A stretch of DNA of 31,358 bases from an uncultured Muribaculum sp. (GCA_910578785.1 CAJTSJ010000029.1:1-31358); one strand, 5' to 3'. Counted from the first letter of the stretch, positions 7,958-16,069 are shown. The notes: generated by a model from the letters alone, not told the origin. Numbers and translations are program-made.

Positions 7958-9418
7958 ATGGAAGATTATGACAGCCACATTTTGGCAAAATTATTCACCG
8001 ACGCCACCGGTATGAACGCCGAGACCATAACCAGACTGCCCGGCGCCGGATCTAACCGACGGTATTACCGGCTTACTTCCGGCAACAAATCTCTGATAGG
8101 CGTCGCCGGAAAAGTTGTAGCCGAAAACGAAGCTTTTATATATTTAAGCCGCCATTTCGCTGAAAAGGGTCTGCCTGTGCCTAAAGTGTATGCAGTGTCA
8201 ATAGACAGGATGCACTATATACAGGACGACCTTGGAGACACGGCCTTGTTCGACTTAATTAAATCCGGACGAACCACCGGCAAATGGGATATCAATGAAA
8301 TAGAAGCACTCAGGCAAACTGTCAAAGCATTGCCACTTATTCAATGGCAGGGTGCTGAAGGACTTGATTTTGACAAATGCTACCCCATTCCGGCAATGGA
8401 CCGCACCTCCGTGATGTGGGACCTTAACTATTTTAAATATTGCTTTTTGAAATCTTCAGGCATAGAGATTGACGAGCCGGAGCTTGAATCGGACTTCGAA
8501 CGATTCACATCTATGCTGTTAAGCCACAATACCGACACATTCATGTATCGCGATTTTCAGTCACGAAATGTAATGTTCGACAAATCCGGGCATCCTTGGT
8601 TCATCGACTTTCAGGGAGGCCGACGCGGACCCGTTTATTATGACGTGGCTTCGCTTCTTTGGCAGGCCAAAGCAAGAATCCCGTCAGCAATCAGGGAAGA
8701 ATTAATAGACTGCTACATCGAGGCAAGCCGACAATATTTTCCTGTCGGAGGCAAGCCGTTCAGAAAGAATCTAAGACTCTTCGTCCTTTTCAGAACACTG
8801 CAGGTGCTCGGAGCCTATGGATTCAGAGGATATATCGAGCGCAAACCCCACTTCCTGCAAAGCATACCTGACGCAATCGACAATCTAAAGGAACTGCTGA
8901 CCGACGGACTTCCGGACCTTCCATATATGTCAAAATTACTGGCACAACTCGTCAGTCTCGAAAAATTCAGCCACAATTCATGCCAACCGGAGCCGGGCAT
9001 CCTTACTGTACACGTCAACAGCTTCGGATTCAAAAAGTCAGGCATACCGGACGACCCGACAGGCAATGGAGGCGGATACGTGTTCGATTGCCGTGCGATA
9101 CACAATCCCGGTCGATATGAACAGTATCGTCAGCTCATGGGCCGAGACCGTGAAGTCATCGAATTCCTTGAAAATGACGGCGAAATAACTCATTTTCTCA
9201 AAAGCGTCTTCGCTCTTGTCGACAATTCTGTCGAGCATTATATCAAACGTGGATTTACAGACCTTACGGTAAGTTTCGGGTGCACAGGCGGACAGCACCG
9301 CTCAGTCTACAGCGCAGAAAAGCTGGCCATGCATCTGCATGAGAAATATCCATGTCGGGTGTGTCTGTCACATATTGAGCAAAGAATTAAAACTGTACTT
9401 AATCCTAACCGGGAATGA
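7958..9418 (+). CDS. AmgK-like amino-sugar kinase fused to RapZ C-terminal domain
   Basis: 486 residues with two domains. Residues about 1-330 form an aminoglycoside-phosphotransferase (APH)-fold kinase: nucleotide-loop GAGSNRRYYRL (29-39), catalytic loop YRDFQSRN (197-204, Asp199 as base) and metal-binding IDFQGG (216-221, Asp217). This fits AmgK, which phosphorylates N-acetylmuramate or N-acetylglucosamine at C1 in peptidoglycan recycling. Residues about 347-480 match the C-terminal domain of RapZ: VNSFGFK, VFDCRAIHNPG and the signature GCTGGQHRSV (440-449). In E. coli this part of RapZ senses glucosamine-6-phosphate and handles small RNA; the RapZ N-terminal P-loop domain is absent here. 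The next gene overlaps by 4 bases and is MurU-like, supporting the AmgK assignment. Domain identities are strong; joint function is inference. Confidence 0.88.
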   Translation: MEDYDSHILAKLFTDATGMNAETITRLPGAGSNRRYYRLTSGNKSLIGVAGKVVAENEAFIYLSRHFAEKGLPVPKVYAVSIDRMHYIQDDLGDTALFDLIKSGRTTGKWDINEIEALRQTVKALPLIQWQGAEGLDFDKCYPIPAMDRTSVMWDLNYFKYCFLKSSGIEIDEPELESDFERFTSMLLSHNTDTFMYRDFQSRNVMFDKSGHPWFIDFQGGRRGPVYYDVASLLWQAKARIPSAIREELIDCYIEASRQYFPVGGKPFRKNLRLFVLFRTLQVLGAYGFRGYIERKPHFLQSIPDAIDNLKELLTDGLPDLPYMSKLLAQLVSLEKFSHNSCQPEPGILTVHVNSFGFKKSGIPDDPTGNGGGYVFDCRAIHNPGRYEQYRQLMGRDREVIEFLENDGEITHFLKSVFALVDNSVEHYIKRGFTDLTVSFGCTGGQHRSVYSAEKLAMHLHEKYPCRVCLSHIEQRIKTVLNPNRE

Positions 9419-10158
9419 AAAAGCAAGCCATGATATTCGCCGCCGGACTCGGCACCCGGCTTAAACCTGTAACCGACAGCCTGCCCAAGGCGCTGGTGGA
9501 GATAAACGGCAAGACCATGCTTGACCGCGTAATCGACAACCTCATCAGGAGCGGATACAGGAATATAGTCGTCAACGTACATCACTTCGCCGATACAATT
9601 ATAGAGCATATCAGGCGAAACAAATATGACGCTGAAATTACCATCAGCGACGAACGCGAACTGCTTCTTGACACAGCCGGGGGTGTAAGGAAAGCCATCG
9701 GGATGATTGATGCCGACAGTCCGCTTCTCATACATAATGCTGACATATTAACCGACATCGACCTATCGTTAATGTCAGACTCTCTGTGCGATGACGATGC
9801 ACTGCTTCTTTGCTCAGACAGACGAAAATCGTCACGCTACCTTCTGTTCGACAACGACTGCCGCATGCATGGATGGATTAATGAAAATACGGGCGAAATA
9901 CGACCGCAAGGAATACTCCCCGATTCGATGCAGAAGATGGCATTCGGCGGAATACACATCGTGGGGCCTGAAATTCTGTCGGCATTAAAATCACATATTG
10001 AAAACGAAACGCCATATTCAATCATTCCGTTCTATATCGATGTCTGCAACGAGCTTAAAATCAAAGCCTACATGCCAACAGCGGAATACCAATGGTTTGA
10101 CATCGGGAGCCTTGAAAAGCTGAATCAAGCCAGGGAATCATACATCGAACGCACATAA
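9415..10158 (+). CDS. MurU-like sugar-1-phosphate nucleotidyltransferase
   Basis: 247 residues of the NTP_transferase family. Seen: nucleotide-binding start FAAGLGTRLKPVTDSLPKAL (8-27) with the GxGTR loop and the catalytic Lys, HNADILTD (metal-binding Asp region, about 111-118) and a late YQWFDIGSLEKL. Length and lack of a C-terminal beta-helix domain fit MurU, which makes UDP-N-acetylmuramate from MurNAc-1-phosphate and UTP, bypassing de novo synthesis. Its ATG overlaps the stop of the AmgK-like kinase gene (ATGA), a sign of translational coupling. AmgK and MurU are an established pair in Pseudomonas-type cell-wall recycling. Another sugar-1-phosphate as substrate cannot be excluded from sequence alone. 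Confidence 0.85.
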   Translation: MKKQAMIFAAGLGTRLKPVTDSLPKALVEINGKTMLDRVIDNLIRSGYRNIVVNVHHFADTIIEHIRRNKYDAEITISDERELLLDTAGGVRKAIGMIDADSPLLIHNADILTDIDLSLMSDSLCDDDALLLCSDRRKSSRYLLFDNDCRMHGWINENTGEIRPQGILPDSMQKMAFGGIHIVGPEILSALKSHIENETPYSIIPFYIDVCNELKIKAYMPTAEYQWFDIGSLEKLNQARESYIERT

Positions 10159-10160
10159 AC

Positions 10161-10200
10161 CGGTTCAGCGCCATCAGTTGTTGATGGTGCTCCTGAACTG
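10161..10200. terminator. Possible hairpin terminator between convergent genes
   Basis: Nested inverted repeats: GGTTCAG pairs with CTGAAC(T), and inside them GCCATCA pairs with TTGATGG(T) around a 4-base loop. The hairpin overlaps the last codons of the AraC gene and sits between two converging genes. There is no clear T-run on either side, so termination is uncertain. Confidence 0.35.
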
Positions 10201-11073
10201 GCTCGGACTCTGTCCGGTGACGCGCTTGAACAAGCGGGTAAAATGTTGAGGATATTGAAACCCGAGATCATAGGCTATGATTCCGACATCATTGGATGTA
10301 GTGGCAAACTTATGCTTGGCCATATCTACAATATGGCGTGTTATTATATCCTGAGCCGTACTCCCCGACTCTTTCTTTATCAGGTCTCCAAAATATCCGG
10401 GCGACAGATTTGCAAGGTCGGCAAAATAGGCTACAGAAGGCAGGCCGTCCACGCATCTGCCACTCTGAAAATACTCGCGAAGGTCTCGCTCGAAAGAGGC
10501 AAGCACTTCCGAGCACACTTTATGGCGTGTGATAAACTGACGGTCATAAAAGCGGTGCAGGTATTCGAGCAAAAGCTGAATGTTGGCTGAAAGCAAGTCG
10601 GCAGAATGCTTGTCGACCGGATGTTCGGTCTCCTGCATTATTTTATCCAGACAGTCAAGGAAAATCGAGCGTTCGGTTTCCGACAGATGAAGGGCTTCAC
10701 GCTGGGAATAATCAAAAAATCCATAATCCTTCAATTTTCCTCCAAGGGGCGTGCCGAACGCAATGTCAGGATGGAACATCAATCCTACCACGTCAGGGCC
10801 CACCTCAACGGCATCCGACATAACCTCCACCGACTGTCCCGGTGCAAAAGTCACCACAGACCCTTCCTGATAGTCATACAGCTGTCTGCCATACTTGAGA
10901 GCACACTGCGTTCCCTTTTTTAAAAACACAGCATAAACACCATATTCATATATGCCGGACTTCATCGGCACAGTCGACTGCTTAAGGTCTATTACCGACA
11001 CGAGAGGATGATACGTACTAAGTCCGTACATCTTGTTGTAAGCATCTACAGAGTTTATAGTCAAATGTTCCAT
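10174..11073 (-). CDS. AraC family transcriptional regulator
   Basis: 299 residues from the chosen start MEHLTINSVDAYNK. The first ~170 residues are a ligand-binding-type region with cupin-like strands (YGVYAVFLKKGTQCALKYG, EGSVVTFAPGQ); the C-terminal ~100 residues carry the two AraC helix-turn-helix motifs (FADLANLSPGYFGDLIKKE and IAYDLGFQYPQHFTRLFKRVTG). An upstream in-frame ATG at 11133 would add 20 residues (PTILADW...), but a -7 box overlaps that extension, favouring 11073. It diverges from the TSCPD-DUF3737-MATE-MalY unit and is the obvious candidate to control it; the inducer is unknown. Confidence 0.9.
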   Translation of the reverse strand: MEHLTINSVDAYNKMYGLSTYHPLVSVIDLKQSTVPMKSGIYEYGVYAVFLKKGTQCALKYGRQLYDYQEGSVVTFAPGQSVEVMSDAVEVGPDVVGLMFHPDIAFGTPLGGKLKDYGFFDYSQREALHLSETERSIFLDCLDKIMQETEHPVDKHSADLLSANIQLLLEYLHRFYDRQFITRHKVCSEVLASFERDLREYFQSGRCVDGLPSVAYFADLANLSPGYFGDLIKKESGSTAQDIITRHIVDMAKHKFATTSNDVGIIAYDLGFQYPQHFTRLFKRVTGQSPSQFRSTINN

Positions 11074-11077
11074 ATTG

Positions 11078-11085
11078 CAAATGTA
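11078..11085 (-). promoter_or_regulatory. Putative -7 box of the AraC gene, near-leaderless
   Basis: Minus-strand TACATTTG ends 4 bases before the ATG at 11073, the same spacing as at the kinase-RapZ gene. Only a poor -33 candidate exists upstream. Confidence 0.35.
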
Positions 11086-11168
11086 ATGCTTATTTTCCAA
11101 TCTCAAGACCCAATCCGCCAATATGGTAGGCATATCTGCAATAAAGTTAAAAATCAGGCCTTACCATG

Positions 11169-11250
11169 TGCGTAACTTTGCATAGTCAATTATTTGAATC
11201 CGGTCCAGACATCGTGATAAGACAAAAAATGCGTAATTTTGCAGTGTCAA
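11169..11250 (+). promoter_or_regulatory. Two near-identical 21-bp direct repeats with -7-like boxes
   Basis: The segments 11169-11189 and 11230-11250 match at 18 of 21 positions and are 61 bases apart. Each begins TGCGTAA and ends GTCAA, and each contains a TAnnTTTG box (TAACTTTG at 11173-11180, TAATTTTG at 11234-11241). They lie between the AraC gene and the TSCPD gene, so they may be duplicated promoters, regulator sites, or both. The second box leaves a 37-base leader before the ATG at 11279. Confidence 0.5.
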
Positions 11251-11278
11251 ACATTTATATAAATAATCTCTTAAAATA

Positions 11279-11539
11279 ATGGCAACTGTAAAGCACCAAT
11301 ATCTCACTAAAGGGACTTGTTCACGACTGATCGAGATTGAAGTCGAAAACGTAGTCATAAAAAGTGTAAGCTTCCTCGGAGGGTGTCACGGCAACCTTCA
11401 GGGAATTGCATCACTCGTCAAAGGCATGAGACCAGAAGACGTGGTTGACAGACTTAAGGGCATACGATGCGGCAGCAAAAGCACATCTTGCCCTGACCAG
11501 CTCGCTTTGGCTCTCGAATCGATAGTCGGTGACCGATAA
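11279..11539 (+). CDS. TSCPD domain protein (TIGR03905 family)
   Basis: 86 residues. Seen: GTCSRLIEIEVENVVIKSVSF, the GGCHGNLQGI loop, GIRCGSKSTSCPDQLALAL with the TSCPD signature near the C-terminus. The TSCPD domain is also found at the C-terminus of B12-dependent ribonucleotide reductases, where its cysteines are thought to bind metal or shuttle electrons; the role of the free-standing form is not known. Four cysteines (in TC, GGC, RC and SC) could make a zinc site. It is the first gene of the unit that diverges from an AraC regulator; the next gene starts 52 bases on. Confidence 0.88.
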   Translation: MATVKHQYLTKGTCSRLIEIEVENVVIKSVSFLGGCHGNLQGIASLVKGMRPEDVVDRLKGIRCGSKSTSCPDQLALALESIVGDR

Positions 11540-11591
11540 ACGAGTAAGGACCAATCATTGCAAATTATTCACAAGAGATATTTTATTAAAA

Positions 11592-12437
11592 ATGAAAACA
11601 ATAGAAAATCAGACATTCGGAGGCGAACGCCCGCTCTTCGCCTCAAAAGATTTAAGATTAGTAAATGTGACCATCACTCCGGGCGAATCGGCACTCAAGG
11701 AGTGTTCCGACATCGAGGCTGACAGATGCGAATTTCAAGGCAAGTATCCGTTCTGGCATGTCGACCGGTTCAGAATTGACAATTGCATATTCCGGGAAGG
11801 AGCAAGAGCCGCACTCTGGTATTCCAAACATCTGCTTATGACCGACACTCTGGTCGAAGCACCGAAGATGTTCCGTGAGATGACCGACCTAACACTTGAG
11901 AATGTCGACATACCCGACGCCCAGGAGACACTATGGCACTGCCATGACGTTAAACTGAAGAATGTAAAGGTAGCAAAAGCCGACTATCTGTTCATGCATA
12001 GTTCAGATATAACCATCGAGAACTACCGACAGCAAGGCAATTACTCATTTCAATACTGCAAGAATGTCGTAATACGCAACGCAGTCATCGATTCCAAAGA
12101 CGCTTTCTGGGGAACCGAGGACGTCACGGTATATGATTCGACAATTACCGGAGAATACCTCGGATGGCACTCCAAGAGACTCAAACTCGTCAATTGCCAT
12201 ATTGCCGGCACACAGCCCCTATGTTATGCCACCGACCTGGTAATGGAGAACTGCACCATGGACAGCGATGCCGACCTCGCTTTTGAAAATTCGACTGTCA
12301 ACGCCACTATACTGTCTCCGGTCACCAGCATAAAGAACCCGCGAAGCGGAAAAATTTCGGCAAAAAGCATCGGTGAAATTATCCTCGATGAGAACATAAA
12401 ACAGCCGGCCGACTGCACCATAACAACTGAAGCGTAG
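11592..12437 (+). CDS. DUF3737 family protein, predicted beta-helix
   Basis: 281 residues starting MKTIENQTFGGERPLFASKDL. The body is a succession of short strands of about 20 residues with repeated Asn/Cys turns (for example LTLENVDIP, VKLKNVKVA, VVIRNAVID, LKLVNCHIA, LVMENCTMD), the pattern of a right-handed parallel beta-helix, and matches DUF3737. No signal peptide is visible, so it is probably cytoplasmic. Function unknown; similar folds bind or cleave carbohydrates but no catalytic set is recognisable. An in-frame start at 11529 would overlap the preceding gene and adds residues foreign to the family, so 11592 is used. The MATE gene begins 15 bases after its stop. Confidence 0.85.
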   Translation: MKTIENQTFGGERPLFASKDLRLVNVTITPGESALKECSDIEADRCEFQGKYPFWHVDRFRIDNCIFREGARAALWYSKHLLMTDTLVEAPKMFREMTDLTLENVDIPDAQETLWHCHDVKLKNVKVAKADYLFMHSSDITIENYRQQGNYSFQYCKNVVIRNAVIDSKDAFWGTEDVTVYDSTITGEYLGWHSKRLKLVNCHIAGTQPLCYATDLVMENCTMDSDADLAFENSTVNATILSPVTSIKNPRSGKISAKSIGEIILDENIKQPADCTITTEA

Positions 12438-12452
12438 AATTCTGCAATCTCT

Positions 12453-13907
12453 GTGGACACAAAGAAAGAGAAAGGGCGAAACAAGCTGTCGGAACTGGTA
12501 AGAAGCAACCGTCAAGTGACTGTTGCCGAACAATTGCGCATGATTGTATCGTTGAGTATCCCGGCCATTCTCGCCCAGCTTTCGTCCATAATAATGCAGT
12601 ACATAGATGCTTCGATGGTTGGACGCCTCGGAGCCGACGCCGCAGCCTCAATAGGGCTTGTGTCCACATCCACATGGCTTTTCGGAGGACTTTGCGCGGC
12701 GACAGCCACCGGATTTTCAGTGCAGGTGGCCCACATGATAGGAGGCGGAGGAATCACCGAAGCAAAGTCCGTACTTCGCCAGTCGCTTATTGCCACACTA
12801 TGCTTCAGCATAGTCATATCGTCAATCGGAATAGGCATCAGTAGCGATTTGCCCGTATGGCTTGGAGGCAATGAATCCATCACCGGTGGAGCTACAATGT
12901 ACTTTCGCATATTTGCGATGTTTCTGCCCGCGCTCATGATGAACTTTCTGGGAGGAAGCATGCTTCGGTGCAGCGGCAATATGCTCGTTCCAGGGATGCT
13001 TAATGTGATGATGTGCGTACTCGACGTTGTGTTCAACCTTCTGCTGATCTTCCCAGCAAGAGAAGTAACACTCGCCGGAATCGCGTTTACGATGCCCGGT
13101 GCGGGCTTAGGTGTAGAAGGAGCCGCATTAGGAACAGGTCTGGCGGAACTCGTCACCATGACGATGATGCTCTACTTCCTGTGTTTCAGGACAGGCGACC
13201 TTTGCCTGTTGGGATTCAGCGGGAGCTTTAAACCGACTAAACAGTGCTTGAAAAAGGCGGTTAAAATCGGTCTGCCGATGGGTGTCGAACACTTCATATT
13301 GTGCGCCGCACAGATATTGACAACCGTGATTGTAGCCCCGCTCGGAACATTCGCCATAGCCGCTAACGCATTTGCCATCACAGCCGAAAGCTTATGTTAC
13401 ATGCCCGGCTACGGAATCGGCGATGCCGCCACAACACTGATCGGCCAAAGTCTTGGTGCCGGACGAAAAGACCTGACAAGGAGTTTCGCCAACATAACCG
13501 TAGGCATGGGAATCGCCGTAATGACCATCATGGGCATAATCATGTATTTCGCCGCACCGCTTATGATGGGAATAATGACTCCCGAGCCTCAGATAATCGA
13601 CTTGGGAGTGATGGCCCTGCGAACCGAAGCATTTGCAGAGCCGATGTTCGCGGCATCCATCGTTGCCTACGGAGTATTTGTAGGAGCCGGCGACACATTG
13701 GTTCCATGTGCTATGAATCTATTCAGCATGTGGGCTGTACGATTATCGCTGGCGGCCATACTCGCTCCTACAATGGGACTTCACGGCGTATGGATAGCCA
13801 TGTGCATCGAACTATGCTTCAGAGGCCTCATATTCCTTATCCGCCTCAAAGGCAACCGCTGGATGAATTCCCGCAACATAGCAAACTTAAACTCCAATGA
13901 AATATAA
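12453..13907 (+). CDS. MATE family efflux transporter
   Basis: 484 residues with about twelve membrane segments. Seen: LSIPAILAQLSSIIMQYIDASMVGRLGADAAASIGL near the N-terminus, the family's first-half start, and a second half beginning KIGLPMGVEHFILCAAQ with GYGIGDAATTLIGQSLGAG. MATE transporters export drugs or metabolites in exchange for Na+ or H+. The start is GTG at 12453, 15 bases after the DUF3737 stop; an ATG at Met30 (12540) is possible but would trim the soluble N-terminal helix common in the family. The stop overlaps the next gene by 11 bases, so its cargo may be a substrate or product of the MalY-type enzyme (inference). Confidence 0.93.
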   Translation: MDTKKEKGRNKLSELVRSNRQVTVAEQLRMIVSLSIPAILAQLSSIIMQYIDASMVGRLGADAAASIGLVSTSTWLFGGLCAATATGFSVQVAHMIGGGGITEAKSVLRQSLIATLCFSIVISSIGIGISSDLPVWLGGNESITGGATMYFRIFAMFLPALMMNFLGGSMLRCSGNMLVPGMLNVMMCVLDVVFNLLLIFPAREVTLAGIAFTMPGAGLGVEGAALGTGLAELVTMTMMLYFLCFRTGDLCLLGFSGSFKPTKQCLKKAVKIGLPMGVEHFILCAAQILTTVIVAPLGTFAIAANAFAITAESLCYMPGYGIGDAATTLIGQSLGAGRKDLTRSFANITVGMGIAVMTIMGIIMYFAAPLMMGIMTPEPQIIDLGVMALRTEAFAEPMFAASIVAYGVFVGAGDTLVPCAMNLFSMWAVRLSLAAILAPTMGLHGVWIAMCIELCFRGLIFLIRLKGNRWMNSRNIANLNSNEI

Positions 13908-15063
13908 CTTTGACGAACTGACCGAACGCCGGGGGTCAAACTCGGTGAAATGGGATGAGGACACCACATATCCCGACATATTGCCCATGTGGGTAGCCGA
14001 CATGGACTTCCGAACCGCGCCATGTATAATTGATGCCCTACAGCGACGCGTGGGCCACGGCATATTCGGTTACTGCCACGTACCAGAAGAATACTATTCC
14101 GCCACAATAAAATGGATGTCGGAACGCCACAACCTCAAAGTTGAAAGGGACTGGATTATTTACACTTCCGGTGTCGTTCCGGCTATTTCGGCAGTTATCA
14201 AAGCTCTCACATCTCCCGGTGACGAAGTGCTTGTCCAGACTCCAGTCTACAACTGTTTCTTTTCGTCGATTCGCAATAACGGATGTGCCATTGCTGAAAA
14301 TCAGCTGATATATTCCGATTCAACATACCACATCGATTTTGACAACCTTGAAACAAAGCTTTCGCGCCCTCAAGTAAAACTGATGCTGATATGCAATCCC
14401 CACAATCCGGCAGGTCGTGTATGGACCAGAGAAGAACTCGAACGCATAGGCTCTCTCTGTCTCAAGCATAGCGTAATACCGGTAGCCGACGAAATTCACT
14501 GCGAACTCACCTATAGCGGACATGAATATATCCCGTTTGCATCCATATCAGAAGAATTCACGCGCCATTCGGTGACGTGCATATCGCCGAGTAAAGCTTT
14601 CAACATCGCCGGACTTCAGATAGCCAATATTTTCTGCGCCGACCCGGGAATGCGTAAACGCATCGACAAGGCTATAAACATCAACGAAGTTTGCGACGTA
14701 AACCCGTTCGGTGTAGATGCATTAATCGCGGCATATACACAAGGGGAAGAATGGCTCGACGAACTGCGTGCTTACCTATGGAATAATTATCAGACCGTTT
14801 GCACTTTCTTTGCCGACCACATGCCTCATATCGGAGTCACCAGGCTTGAAGGCACTTATCTCGTATGGCTCGACTGCAGGAGTCTTGGAGTAACATCCGA
14901 GGCATTGAAAAATCTTCTGCTGGAACATGCACACCTTTGGCTGACGGAGGGCACCGTCTACGGACAAAGCGGCGAAGGGTTCATGCGTCTGAACATCGCA
15001 TGCCCGAGGAGCAGACTCATCGACGGACTTAACCGCTTCTACAACGCAGTTAACAGGCTTTGA
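13897..15063 (+). CDS. MalY/PatB-type PLP-dependent aminotransferase or C-S lyase
   Basis: 388 residues of fold-type I class I/II aminotransferases. Seen: NSVKWDED and LPMWVADMDF at the start, which are typical of the MalY/PatB cystathionine beta-lyase subgroup, FGYCHVPEEYY, LICNPHNPAGRVW (Asn in the PLP pocket), VADEIHCEL (Asp), and the PLP lysine in SPSKAFNIAGL. Such enzymes cleave cystathionine or other cysteine conjugates to pyruvate, ammonia and a thiol, though true aminotransferases exist in the group. It overlaps the MATE gene by 11 bases. Last gene of the unit; it converges with the second AraC gene 13 bases away. Confidence 0.9.
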   Translation: MKYNFDELTERRGSNSVKWDEDTTYPDILPMWVADMDFRTAPCIIDALQRRVGHGIFGYCHVPEEYYSATIKWMSERHNLKVERDWIIYTSGVVPAISAVIKALTSPGDEVLVQTPVYNCFFSSIRNNGCAIAENQLIYSDSTYHIDFDNLETKLSRPQVKLMLICNPHNPAGRVWTREELERIGSLCLKHSVIPVADEIHCELTYSGHEYIPFASISEEFTRHSVTCISPSKAFNIAGLQIANIFCADPGMRKRIDKAININEVCDVNPFGVDALIAAYTQGEEWLDELRAYLWNNYQTVCTFFADHMPHIGVTRLEGTYLVWLDCRSLGVTSEALKNLLLEHAHLWLTEGTVYGQSGEGFMRLNIACPRSRLIDGLNRFYNAVNRL

Positions 15064-15076
15064 AAGTCGGGGTAAT

Positions 15077-15937
15077 TCAACTGTAAACCCGGCTGTTGAA
15101 ACTATTGCGATATTGTTGCGGAGTCATTCCGACGTGTTTCTTAAACAATCGGCTGAAATATGACAAATCGTCATAACCGAGCAGATATGCAATCTTTTTT
15201 ACAGGTATATTTTCCGAAGCAAGCATGAGCCTTGCCTTAGTCAGTTTTTTCTCTATCATGAATTGCGCGGGAGTACCCCCTACTTCCTGCTTGAACAGTC
15301 GGATAAAATGGTCCCTCGACATGCATGCATCATGCGCCAGTTCGTCGATGCGAAGCAGTTTCGACATATTATCGCCTATGGACTTTAAGGCCTGGCTGAT
15401 TCTTAAATCCGTAGTCTGAAACTTAGGTTTACTATAACGGACAAACCTTCCGAGCAACTGATATATTATGCCCATTGATTCAAGCCGGTCAAACAAAGGG
15501 CGCTCCCTGTTCAGACGCACACACTCAATCAACGAGTGTTTATTGTCGTATATCTGCGGATCCACGCATTTAAGGGCCATCGAACGGTTATGTTCATGTA
15601 GATTACGAAAAAGTATTTCGTCCATCGGCTGACCCGTTATCTCAAACGGGAAATCGTAACTTCCCGTTATATCCTGACCGGAAGTCACATTTTCATATAT
15701 ATGCACGTAATAGTGACCGAACTCTCCTGTGCAGATGTCGGTATGCTCCGTAAAAGACGGGATAATATACATATTTCCGGGAACCAAACTCCGGTACTTG
15801 CCATATATCTTTACAGTCGCCGTTCCGGTAACCACATAATATATGCGGGTAAACGGGCTATTTATGTCTTTGAAGTTCCAGTCTCCATTGTGAAGTGCAT
15901 ACCCCACATTAAGCATAAGCATATTGTTTATGTCCAT
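15077..15937 (-). CDS. AraC family regulator, likely of the L-fucose/L-galactose operon
   Basis: 286 residues. An N-terminal cupin-type sensor (YYVVTGTATVKIYGKYRSLVPG, YIIPSFTEH) is followed by a C-terminal double helix-turn-helix (IDELAHDACMSRDHFIRLFKQEVGGTPAQFM and IAYLLGYDDLSYFSRLFKKHVGMTPQQYR). The layout is that of sugar-responsive AraC/RhaS-type activators. It diverges from the sugar-oxidation operon that starts at 16101, and the 163-base gap holds its own promoter and a tandem direct repeat at the operon promoter. The inducer is probably a pathway sugar or lactone (inference). Confidence 0.9.
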   Translation of the reverse strand: MDINNMLMLNVGYALHNGDWNFKDINSPFTRIYYVVTGTATVKIYGKYRSLVPGNMYIIPSFTEHTDICTGEFGHYYVHIYENVTSGQDITGSYDFPFEITGQPMDEILFRNLHEHNRSMALKCVDPQIYDNKHSLIECVRLNRERPLFDRLESMGIIYQLLGRFVRYSKPKFQTTDLRISQALKSIGDNMSKLLRIDELAHDACMSRDHFIRLFKQEVGGTPAQFMIEKKLTKARLMLASENIPVKKIAYLLGYDDLSYFSRLFKKHVGMTPQQYRNSFNSRVYS

Positions 15938-15965
15938 GGCATAGAGATGCTAATGTTTGTCCATA

Positions 15966-15997
15966 CAAAGTAAGCATTTTTATTCTTATAAAGCAAA
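15966..15997 (-). promoter_or_regulatory. Promoter of the AraC gene
   Basis: Minus-strand TTTG (15997-15994) and TTACTTTG (15973-15966, one change from TAnnTTTG) are separated by 20 bases, the standard Bacteroidetes layout. The box lies 28 bases before the ATG at 15937. Confidence 0.55.
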
Positions 15998-16012
15998 CAG
16001 AATCGTAAAAAG

Positions 16013-16054
16013 TCGATTTTGTCCTATAAAACATCGATATTATCCACTAAAACA
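16013..16054 (+). promoter_or_regulatory. Tandem 21-bp direct repeats, likely AraC operator
   Basis: Segments 16013-16033 and 16034-16054 abut each other and agree at 17 of 21 positions; each begins TCGAT, has TCC in the middle and ends TAAAACA. A 21-bp period equals two helical turns, typical of AraC-type half sites bound by a dimer on one face. The second repeat ends 15 bases before the -7 box at 16070, replacing the missing -33 element, which suits an activator. Confidence 0.65.
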
Positions 16055-16069
16055 TATTCATGTTTGAAC

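Noticed and set aside
11529..11591. Upstream start of the DUF3737 protein at 11529
   Set aside because: It would overlap the TSCPD gene by 11 bases and add 21 residues not matching the family start at MKTIENQTF.
12512..13159. 215-residue open frame antisense to the MATE gene
   Set aside because: Mirror of membrane-protein codons, with low-complexity Pro/Ser/Met content and no family resemblance.
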